From: Rickettsiales bacterium UBA2645 | GTDB taxonomy: Bacteria; Pseudomonadota; Alphaproteobacteria; Rickettsiales; UBA1997 | Length of the DNA: 30,889 nt | Reading direction: 5' to 3' | NCBI GenBank assembly: GCA_002359655.1 | Contig: DENL01000051.1 | Coordinates: 1 to 30,889 of the forward strand | In this document: piece by piece, positions 24,925 through 30,889 of the stretch | Layout: every line of letters starts with the position of its first letter | Position numbering within the stretch: the first letter of the stretch is position 1 | Program-made: the position numbers and the translations under genes | Notes under the pieces: model-generated | Seen by the model: the letters and a program-made list of their open reading frames with translations, nothing else | What the model was told of the DNA's origin: nothing | Databases searched by the model: none

Positions 24925-26550
24925 ATGTCATCAACTCTAACACTCCGCTACGGTTCAAATCCAACTAACTCAGCAAATCAAGAATCTCAAGCAGATAACC
25001 AAGCTGAGCAAACACAAAATAATCAGCCAGAAAACTCTGCTGCCACAACAACGCAGAATTATAACCAGACCCAAAACTCAGAACCTCAATCAAATAAAGG
25101 ATATTTACATACTGGTAATTTAATTAGTCGCGGCAATCAATCGCCAAATACTTCGCAACTAAGCTCTGCAACTAACAAACAATCTTTAGATGATGAAGAA
25201 GAAGACCTAAATAATTTTTCTCCGAATGGCTACGGTCGTCACGATAACGGCAGAAGAGGCGCTGTTTCATCTGGTACTCCAAAAACTCTTGAGCTGAAAT
25301 CTCTGAAATTAAAATCAGCAGAAAAACTAATTGAAGTCGCTAAAGAATACGGTTTAGACAATATTGGCGACTTTGGCAGACAAGATATTATCTACCATAT
25401 TTTAAAAAATTTCTCAGATCAAAATCCTGAGAATGTAATTATTGGTGAAGGTGTTTTAGAAGTTTTGCAAGACGGTTTTGGATTTTTGCGTGCCCCTGAA
25501 ACCAACTATTTCCCTGGTTCGGACGACATTTATGTTTCGCCAAGTCAAATAAAAAGATTTGGACTACGCACTGGCGATACAATTCGCGGCCAAATTCGTG
25601 CACCAAAAAAAGGTGAAAGATATTTTGCTTTACTGCGTGTCAACGATGTCAATTTCAACACGCCAGATAAAATCAGAAATCGCGTTTTATTCGATGATCT
25701 AACTCCGCTTTATCCGCAATCAAAACTGCATCTTGAAGAAGATAAACCAATCAATAACGACATCTCAACTCGCGTGATTGATATGGTATCGCCTTTGGGC
25801 AAAGGTCAGCGCGCTTTGATTGTTGCGCCTCCACGCACTGGTAAAACTTCTTTAATGCAAAATATTGCTCACGCAATCACAACCAATCATCCAGAAGTTG
25901 TTTTAATTGTACTGCTGATTGATGAGCGTCCAGAAGAAGTTACTGACATGATTCGCACCGTAAAAGGCGAAGTTGTCAGCTCCACATTTGACGAGCCAGC
26001 AACGCGACACGTGCAACTTGCTGAAATGGTGATTGAAAAAGCACGTCGCTTAGTTGAAGCAAAAAAAGATGTAGTAATTTTGCTTGATAATATCACTCGT
26101 CTTGCCCGCGCTTATAACACTGTGATTCCATCTTCAGGAAAAGTATTGAGCGGCGGTGTTGATTCAAACGCTTTGCAAAGACCAAAAAGATTTTTTGGTT
26201 CCGCTAGAAATATCGAAGAAGGTGGCTCATTAACCATCATTGCCACAGCTTTGGTTGATACTGGTTCGAAGATGGACGAAGTTATTTTTGAAGAATTTAA
26301 AGGTACCGGCAATGCAGAAATTATGCTCGATCGCAAAATTTCTGATAAAAGAATTTTCCCAGCAATTGATATAACTCGCTCTGGTACCAGAAAAGAAGAG
26401 TTGTTGGTTGATCGCGCCACCTTATCAAAAGTTTGGATGTTAAGAAGAATTGTCAATCCTATGAGCCCTATAGAAGCGATGGAATTCTTGCTTCAAAAAA
26501 TTGAGCACACTAAGACCAATGAAGAATTCTTTAAATCGATGAATTCGTAG
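24925..26550 (+). CDS. rho: Transcription termination factor Rho with Asn/Gln-rich N-terminal extension
   Basis: Rho is the hexameric RNA-DNA helicase that ends transcripts. From about residue 125 the protein is canonical: the N-terminal three-helix part (LKSAEKLIEVAKEYGLDNIG), the RNA-binding cold-shock-like domain (GFGFLRAPETNYFPGSDDIYV), Walker A in APPRTGKTSLMQ, catalytic DERPEEVTDM, Walker B region VILLDNITRLARAYN and the arginine-finger area IDITRSGTRKEELL. At 541 residues it is about 120 longer than E. coli Rho because of an N-terminal low-complexity segment: N and Q make up 21 of 46 residues at 12-57, followed by an acidic DDEEED patch near 89-94. The ATG directly follows TTCTAA. Confidence 0.96.
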   Translation: MSSTLTLRYGSNPTNSANQESQADNQAEQTQNNQPENSAATTTQNYNQTQNSEPQSNKGYLHTGNLISRGNQSPNTSQLSSATNKQSLDDEEEDLNNFSPNGYGRHDNGRRGAVSSGTPKTLELKSLKLKSAEKLIEVAKEYGLDNIGDFGRQDIIYHILKNFSDQNPENVIIGEGVLEVLQDGFGFLRAPETNYFPGSDDIYVSPSQIKRFGLRTGDTIRGQIRAPKKGERYFALLRVNDVNFNTPDKIRNRVLFDDLTPLYPQSKLHLEEDKPINNDISTRVIDMVSPLGKGQRALIVAPPRTGKTSLMQNIAHAITTNHPEVVLIVLLIDERPEEVTDMIRTVKGEVVSSTFDEPATRHVQLAEMVIEKARRLVEAKKDVVILLDNITRLARAYNTVIPSSGKVLSGGVDSNALQRPKRFFGSARNIEEGGSLTIIATALVDTGSKMDEVIFEEFKGTGNAEIMLDRKISDKRIFPAIDITRSGTRKEELLVDRATLSKVWMLRRIVNPMSPIEAMEFLLQKIEHTKTNEEFFKSMNS

Positions 26551-26554
26551 GATT

Positions 26555-26579
26555 AAAATTCAAACTGCGTTTGAGTTTT
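26555..26579 (+). terminator. Possible weak intrinsic terminator after rho
   Basis: Four bases after the rho stop, AAAATTCAAAC and GTTTGAGTTTT form an 11-bp stem with one wobble pair around the loop TGC. The right arm ends in TTTT, followed by AATTT. The stem is AT-rich and the T-run interrupted, so efficiency is doubtful. Confidence 0.45.
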
Positions 26580-26593
26580 AATTTCTAGTTTGA

Positions 26594-26629
26594 GTTGCTA
26601 CGCGCGAAATGAATTCGCGCCTCCGCAAC
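26594..26629. repeat. GC-rich palindromic element between rho and the OmpA-like gene (REP-like)
   Basis: In an AT-rich gap, GTTGC (26594-26598) pairs with GCAAC (26625-26629), and inside it GCGCGAA (26602-26608) pairs with TTCGCGC (26614-26620), around a 5-base loop and a small internal loop. The GC content stands out from its surroundings, as in REP or Rickettsia-type palindromic elements. I see only one full copy in this window, so repeat status is unproven. Confidence 0.4.
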
Positions 26630-26664
26630 AAGTTTAATTTTGCGGAATAAATCTTTTGCCTCAC

Positions 26665-27642
26665 ATGAATCTAACAAAAAAATTTCTAATTTTTTTTGTA
26701 ATTGTCTTTTCCTTTTCTTGCGCTGAGAAGAAAGAGCCAGGTTTTGATGTGATGGCTAATGAAAACGCTTTGCGTGCGCAAGGTACTTTCACTGCCTATT
26801 TGGCCCTAGAATATCTTGATTTCTCGCGTAACTTAGCTGTGGGGAAAAACAAAAAAGATGCCGAGTATTTTTTACAAAAAAGTAAAAGAGTTGCTGAATA
26901 CAAAGTTATCGTACCAGAAAACCCGCTTGATTGGGGCGCTGATCCAAGTCAGATTGAAGAGTTGGTCGCGATGCAAAAAAGATTAGATGATGTCTCAAAT
27001 CCACAGATGCAAAACCAATTACCAATCCAAATGGCGCATCTGACTTATCTCTACGATTGCTGGGCTGCTAAAGAATCAAAAGCGATTTTTAAATCAAACG
27101 AGTTGGCCAAATGTCGCGTCAGATTTTATAAACTTTTAGAAGAAATTGAATTCTACATTGAAGAGCAGAAAAAAGATTTGCAGCCAATCACAACAATTAT
27201 CGAACCTAGTTTTCAAAGATTTGAAATTTTATTCGATCTAGGAAGCTATAAACTAAATACCAATGCCAGCAAAGATTTTGTAAAAATTATTGACTACTTA
27301 TTATCGATGAAGGGCGACTATCGCCTGCTTCTTGTTGGCAGCGCTGATCGCACTGGCAAAGAGTTGCTCAATCAAAATCTAGCTCTTAAACGAGTCAATA
27401 TTGTCAAAGATTATTTAGTCAAAAATGGCGTAACCGAAGATTTAATTGAAACTAGATCCTTTGGTGAAGATTTCCCCGACATCATCACCGCCAAAGGTGT
27501 GCAAGAGCAAAGCAATCGCACAGTTGGTATTTATATTTTGCAAGGCGTGAACTCTTCTCAAACATTTCCTTTGCCGCTAATTGAAAATTTTATTTACCGC
27601 GAAGGCCTTGAAAAAGCCATGAAAGCAAGAGGTTTGAAGTGA
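26665..27642 (+). CDS. OmpA-family envelope protein, probable lipoprotein
   Basis: From the ATG at 26665 this is 325 residues; a TTG three codons upstream is less likely. A hydrophobic leader (LIFFVIVFSFSC) ends in a cysteine that could be lipidated, though the lipobox (SFS before C) is imperfect. Residues of about 25-185 are a helical, charged domain I do not recognise. The C-terminal part (about 195-300) is an OmpA/MotB peptidoglycan-binding domain: FEILFDLGSYKLN, LLLVGSADRTGKELLNQNLAL with KRVNIVKDYLVKNG, and a final EQSNRTVGIYIL with the conserved N-R. It probably links the outer membrane to peptidoglycan. Its stop overlaps the proB start by 4 bases. Confidence 0.82.
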   Translation: MNLTKKFLIFFVIVFSFSCAEKKEPGFDVMANENALRAQGTFTAYLALEYLDFSRNLAVGKNKKDAEYFLQKSKRVAEYKVIVPENPLDWGADPSQIEELVAMQKRLDDVSNPQMQNQLPIQMAHLTYLYDCWAAKESKAIFKSNELAKCRVRFYKLLEEIEFYIEEQKKDLQPITTIIEPSFQRFEILFDLGSYKLNTNASKDFVKIIDYLLSMKGDYRLLLVGSADRTGKELLNQNLALKRVNIVKDYLVKNGVTEDLIETRSFGEDFPDIITAKGVQEQSNRTVGIYILQGVNSSQTFPLPLIENFIYREGLEKAMKARGLK

Positions 27643-28433
27643 AGCTAAATTTAGAAAACAAAAAAAAATTAGTGATTAAAATTGGTTCTTCTTTGTTGGT
27701 GGAGCAAGGAGAATTGCGCGAAAAATGGCTAAAAAATTTTACTAAAAATGTTGCAGAATTAATCGAAAAGAAATTTCAAATCACTATTGTTTCATCTGGC
27801 GCAATTGCTTTAGGGCGCAAACTTTTGAAAGTTAAAAACAAAAAATTGTCACTGGAAGAAAAGCAAGCCGCAGCAGCAATTGGTCAAATTAAATTGATGA
27901 GTTTTTATCGCGATTTTTTTAAGAAATTAAATTTAGATGTAGCGCAAATTCTTCTCACCGCCTCTGATTGCAATGATCGCGAGCGCTCTTTAAATTCCAG
28001 AAACACCATTGAAACTTTACTGTCGAATCGCATTATTCCAATCATTAATGAAAACGATACTGTAGCAGTTGATGAAATTAAAATTGGCGACAATGATCGC
28101 TTAGCAGCGCGGGTGGCACAGATGATTTCGGCGGATTTAATGATTTTATTTTCTGATATTGATGGTCTTTACGATAAAAATCCGCGTAGTGAAAAAAGCG
28201 CTAAGCTGATTTTAGAAGTAAAAGAAATTACTAAAGAGATCGAAGAAATGGCTGAAGGAGCTGGTTCTGAAGTTGGAACTGGCGGTATGATCACAAAAAT
28301 TCTAGCAGCAAAAATGCTCACAAACTCAAGATGTGAAACCTTAATTACCAACGGCACTTCTGAAAATGCGCTGAAAAAATTATTTGCAGGAAAACAAAAC
28401 TTCACAGTTTTTTGCAGTCAAAAGCTTGTTTGA
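27639..28433 (+). CDS. proB: Glutamate 5-kinase, short form without PUA domain
   Basis: ProB phosphorylates glutamate in the first step of proline synthesis. The 264 residues cover only the amino acid kinase domain: VIKIGSSLL at the N-terminus, IVSSGAIALGRK near residue 50, IIPIINENDTVAVDEI and IGDNDRLAARVAQMI near 130-165, FSDIDGLYDKNPR, and GTGGMITKILAAKM. The C-terminal PUA domain of the 367-residue E. coli enzyme is absent, as in some other bacteria. The start is GTG at 27639, within GTGA overlapping the stop of the OmpA-like gene, which implies coupled translation. proA and proC are not in the window. Confidence 0.93.
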   Translation: MKLNLENKKKLVIKIGSSLLVEQGELREKWLKNFTKNVAELIEKKFQITIVSSGAIALGRKLLKVKNKKLSLEEKQAAAAIGQIKLMSFYRDFFKKLNLDVAQILLTASDCNDRERSLNSRNTIETLLSNRIIPIINENDTVAVDEIKIGDNDRLAARVAQMISADLMILFSDIDGLYDKNPRSEKSAKLILEVKEITKEIEEMAEGAGSEVGTGGMITKILAAKMLTNSRCETLITNGTSENALKKLFAGKQNFTVFCSQKLV

Positions 28434-28440
28434 TGGCGCG

Positions 28441-29019
28441 CTAATTTTTCGTAAAAATTGTGGTATTTTTTATGCGTAATTGTCCTGGTGCGATGCCCAG
28501 AAAACTTTGCTGTTTAAAATTATTTTCCGCAAAAAAATCAAAAATTTTTTTATAATTTTTTCTCTCAGAATCGTCTAAAATTATTGCTCCATCTGACTTT
28601 AAAGCGTGGATAGAATTTTTAGCACACTCAAATCTTTTTAGCGAATCGATGATGATTAGATCAAATTTTTGCTTCGAATTTTTAGCAAAATTTTCGTAAA
28701 GATTACTTTCCAAGCCATCTTCCATAATTTGAATATCTGCAGCGTAGCCTTGCTTAGAAAGCTTTTCTTTTACGATTTCAAACCATCTTGCGTTGGTCTC
28801 GATTCCTATAACTTTTTTAACTCTCTTGGCAAAAAATAAAGTTGAAGCGCCGCAGCCAAATTCAAAAACTTCGTGATTTTTATTTAGATTATTTTTTAAA
28901 AACTCGATCATGGGATAGGTCATCCAAGGCACTGCATCGCCTAGATCATCTTGTAAAAAACCTTCGAAAAAAGATTTTTTCCAACCAATTTTATTTTTTT
29001 GGAATTGCTCTTTGACCAT
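28441..29019 (-). CDS. Class I SAM-dependent methyltransferase
   Basis: This 192-residue protein (ATG at 29019, overlapping the rfbB stop by one base as TGATG) has the Rossmann methyltransferase motif I in VFEFGCGASTLFFAKR near residue 50, motif II acidic residue in VIGIETNARWFEIVK, and motif IV region FDLIIIDSLKRFECAKN. The substrate is not evident. Coupling to rfbB suggests a role in surface sugar or glycan modification, but that rests on position only. A GTG at 29040 would extend it by 7 residues into rfbB and is less likely. Confidence 0.85.
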   Translation of the reverse strand: MVKEQFQKNKIGWKKSFFEGFLQDDLGDAVPWMTYPMIEFLKNNLNKNHEVFEFGCGASTLFFAKRVKKVIGIETNARWFEIVKEKLSKQGYAADIQIMEDGLESNLYENFAKNSKQKFDLIIIDSLKRFECAKNSIHALKSDGAIILDDSERKNYKKIFDFFAENNFKQQSFLGIAPGQLRIKNTTIFTKN

Positions 29020-30017
29020 CAATTTTTTTGCAAATACCACTGCACCGTTTCTTTTAACCTTTCTGAAAAACTTTTTGAGGGTTTAAAACCAAATTCGCGG
29101 TAAACCTTATTGTTGCTGATGGCGTAGCGTTTATCATGTCCAGCACGGTCAGTTATAAAATTGATTTGTTTTTTGTAAGAAGCGTCATCAGACCTTGGTT
29201 TTATTTGATCTAAGATTTCACAAATTTCGTTAGCCAAATCGATATTTTCTTTTTCGCACTCACCGCCAAAGCAGTAAGTTTGACCCACCACGCCTTTTTG
29301 AAGAGCCATAAATATACCACCAACATGATCTTTAACAAAAATCCAATCACGAATGTTTTTGCCATTACCATAAATAGGAATTATTTTGTTTGAAATTGCC
29401 GAAGTGATAACTGTTGGAATAAATTTTTCACAGTGTTGATGTGGCCCAAAATTATTTGAGCAATTTGTTGTTATTGTCGGCAAATTGTAAGTTTCAAACC
29501 AAGCGCGTACCAAGTGATCAGAAGCCGCTTTAGAAGCAGAGTAGGGCGAGTTTGGTTTATATGGAGTTTCTTCGTTGAATTTCTCGTCAGTTAAAGAAAG
29601 CGAGCCGTAAACTTCGTCAGTTGAAACATGCAAAAAACGAAATTGTGATTTTTTTTCTGTACTTAAATTTTGCCAAAAATTCAAAGAGCAATTCAACAAA
29701 TTAAATGTTCCAACAATGTTGGTTTGAATAAAATTTTCTGGTGCTTTGATTGAGTTATCAACATGAGATTCTGCCGCAAAATTAATCACAAAATCAATTT
29801 TTTCGGCAGACAAAATTTTTGTGACCAAATCACGATCAGCAATTTCACCTTTTATCAGTTTGAAGTCGGGATTTTTTTCAACTGCTTTTAGATTATTCAA
29901 ATCAGCAGCGTAAGTAAGATTATCAAGCACGATTGCTTTGTGACCAATATTGCAGGCTTTTTCAACAAAGTGACTACCGATGAATCCTGCACCCCCAGTT
30001 ATCAAAAAATTAGACAT
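29019..30017 (-). CDS. rfbB: dTDP-glucose 4,6-dehydratase
   Basis: RfbB (RmlB) converts dTDP-glucose to dTDP-4-keto-6-deoxyglucose, the precursor of rhamnose and other deoxysugars in LPS or capsule. The 332 residues show the NAD-binding GGAGFIGSHFVEKA, the conserved FAAESHVDNSI, the catalytic STDEVYG, the YxxxK pair in SPYSASKAASDHLVRAW, NCSNNFGPHQHCEKFIPTVI, and RDWIFVKDHVGGI. Closely related NDP-sugar dehydratases are possible but these motifs favour RfbB. rfbA, rfbC and rfbD are not in the window. It is followed by the methyltransferase with a one-base overlap. Confidence 0.93.
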   Translation of the reverse strand: MSNFLITGGAGFIGSHFVEKACNIGHKAIVLDNLTYAADLNNLKAVEKNPDFKLIKGEIADRDLVTKILSAEKIDFVINFAAESHVDNSIKAPENFIQTNIVGTFNLLNCSLNFWQNLSTEKKSQFRFLHVSTDEVYGSLSLTDEKFNEETPYKPNSPYSASKAASDHLVRAWFETYNLPTITTNCSNNFGPHQHCEKFIPTVITSAISNKIIPIYGNGKNIRDWIFVKDHVGGIFMALQKGVVGQTYCFGGECEKENIDLANEICEILDQIKPRSDDASYKKQINFITDRAGHDKRYAISNNKVYREFGFKPSKSFSERLKETVQWYLQKN

Positions 30018-30039
30018 GATTTTCAGGGTTTAATTTTAT

Positions 30040-30889
30040 TTACCCGATCGTGTTACCATTTTTTTTAAAAGCTAATTCATTAATTTTAGTAACTTTTACT
30101 TTTGTGTTTGGGATACTAGTTGAAGATGTGCTGCTAAATGATGTGCTAATACTACTTTTTTTAATTTTGTTGCCATCTAGTTTGCCTTCTTCTAAAAAGT
30201 CTGCGAAGATTTCTGCTTTATTGAGATGACTTGTTAAGTAATCAAGAATTGCGCTTAAATTTTTTCTTTCACTTTTTACCTCTCCTTTTCCAAATTTTCT
30301 TTTGATATCATCAAGCTTATCGAGAACAGCAATGTCTCCAATGGTTAGGTTGTAAAATAGTTTAAGTCTTTCTCTTACATGGTTTTGCGCCGCCTCTCCA
30401 GTTGTTTCATCTTTTTCAGACTCTGAAACCTGAGATTTGTTTAGATCTAAAAAAAGAGCTTCCTTTTCTTCCGCAAGATCTTTAATTTTAAACAAAACCC
30501 GCATCAGCTTTTTAGAGTTGAACCAACTTGTATCATCATAAATTGGTATATTCGATTCGTCATATTTTATGGTTCTTTCTACAAGCTCTTTATTATATTC
30601 TATAGCACTTTTATTATATTCTATAGCACTTTTATTATGTTCTACAATAAATTCTGTAACTTTCATAACTCCTTCTGCTCCTTCTGAATTATCTTTATCT
30701 GGAATTACTTCAGGCAATTGTAAAAGCGCTTCGTAAGTATTCAGGGTTTTTGAATTATCGTTAATTTCGTTAATCTTTCTTTCTAAAGGATCCTTAAACA
30801 GAGCTTCTAAGTTTTTATTAATAATATTAGTAAGATTATTATCAGACCTAGGCACAGGCACAGGCACAGGCACAGACCCAAGTCCAGTT
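30040..30889 (-). CDS. Repeat-bearing hypothetical protein (5' end may lie outside window)
   Basis: The frame stays open to the right edge, so the true start may be upstream; a GTG at 30873 within the window would give 277 residues. The N-terminal part has a Val-Pro dipeptide run (PVPVPVP) encoded by a hexamer repeat. Residues of about 75-95 contain a 7-residue tandem repeat (SAIEYNK twice, with a diverged flanking unit). The rest is highly charged and helical (for example KKLMRVLFKIKDLAEEKEALF), then a Ser/Thr-rich segment and KNGNTIG at the end. I see no signal peptide, membrane helix or known domain. It ends 22 bp before rfbB on the same strand. Its low-complexity style resembles secreted effectors or surface proteins of host-associated bacteria, which is a guess. 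Confidence 0.6.
   Translation of the reverse strand, partial: TGLGSVPVPVPVPRSDNNLTNIINKNLEALFKDPLERKINEINDNSKTLNTYEALLQLPEVIPDKDNSEGAEGVMKVTEFIVEHNKSAIEYNKSAIEYNKELVERTIKYDESNIPIYDDTSWFNSKKLMRVLFKIKDLAEEKEALFLDLNKSQVSESEKDETTGEAAQNHVRERLKLFYNLTIGDIAVLDKLDDIKRKFGKGEVKSERKNLSAILDYLTSHLNKAEIFADFLEEGKLDGNKIKKSSISTSFSSTSSTSIPNTKVKVTKINELAFKKNGNTIG
30590..30648. repeat. 21-bp tandem repeat inside the hypothetical gene
   Basis: Two identical 21-bp units lie at 30590-30610 and 30611-30631 (each starts TTATTATATTC and ends GCACTT), followed by a diverged partial third unit to about 30648. The unit length keeps the frame, so copy-number change would add or remove 7 residues without breaking the protein. 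Confidence 0.85.
30852..30875. repeat. Hexanucleotide microsatellite (GCACAG, four copies)
   Basis: Four perfect copies of GCACAG stand at 30852-30875; read on the minus strand they encode the alternating Val-Pro run of the hypothetical protein. Six-base units keep the frame, so slippage would change the length of the Val-Pro spacer only. Confidence 0.88.

Noticed and set aside
26112..26456. 114-residue minus-strand frame inside rho
   Set aside because: It is the complement of a highly conserved Rho region and is explained by codon bias.
1..30889. tRNA, rRNA, CRISPR arrays or insertion sequences
   Set aside because: No cloverleaf-like sequence, spaced repeat array, transposase frame or terminal inverted repeats were seen in the gaps, though I could not run a covariance search.

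Overview
The window is an AT-rich, densely coded bacterial segment with about 30 protein genes and no rRNA, tRNA, IS element or CRISPR array that I could see. Several things point to an alphaproteobacterium, most likely Rickettsiales-like: a very large cysteine-rich VirB6-type protein, HemJ instead of HemY/HemG, ThyX, a membrane-anchored class I cytochrome c of the CycM type, and short intergenic gaps. HisG, ProB, AhcY, Prs and RfbB suggest a less reduced genome than Rickettsia itself. The taxon is an inference from gene content; no marker rRNA is present. The longest gaps without a gene are 24685-24924 (leader of rho, with a hairpin) and 456-650 (with an operator-like inverted repeat).

Layout. 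Positions 1-455 (-) hold the 5' part of an MNT-type nucleotidyltransferase, probably an MNT-HEPN fusion. Positions 651-7055 (-) form a head-to-tail run: a TauE/SafE permease, a small exported protein, a SulP-carbonic anhydrase fusion, an ABC-exporter membrane domain fused directly to an HlyD-type adaptor with no ATPase domain, and a TolC-type outer membrane protein. Divergent from it, 7142-11990 (+) holds an outer membrane beta-barrel candidate, short-form hisG and the VirB6-like gene, which overlaps hisG. Positions 12022-14446 (-) form a compact hemJ-ddpX-selO unit.

Positions 14540-20992 (+) hold prs, cycM, a prepilin peptidase, ahcY, greA, two tandem pilin-like genes and a small membrane protein. 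The pilin pair has its own sigma70-like promoter and a strong intrinsic terminator. uvrC (-) converges on this run. thyX, tatA, an ExoD-like gene, rho, an OmpA-like lipoprotein and proB follow on + (22893-28433). At the right end (-) are a cut-off repeat-bearing hypothetical gene, rfbB and a methyltransferase.

Themes. One is envelope and transport: a tripartite exporter-like operon lacking its ATPase, a bicarbonate-type transporter, a lone type IV secretion channel subunit, and a pilin pair with an unusual peptidase. The other is housekeeping: nucleotide synthesis, methyl cycle, transcript cleavage and termination, and DNA repair. The oddest items are the membrane-domain/adaptor fusion, the tandem pilins with a locally near-identical DNA patch, the Asn/Gln-rich extension of Rho, and a recurrent CTAA(A) sequence directly before start codons where no Shine-Dalgarno sequence is visible.
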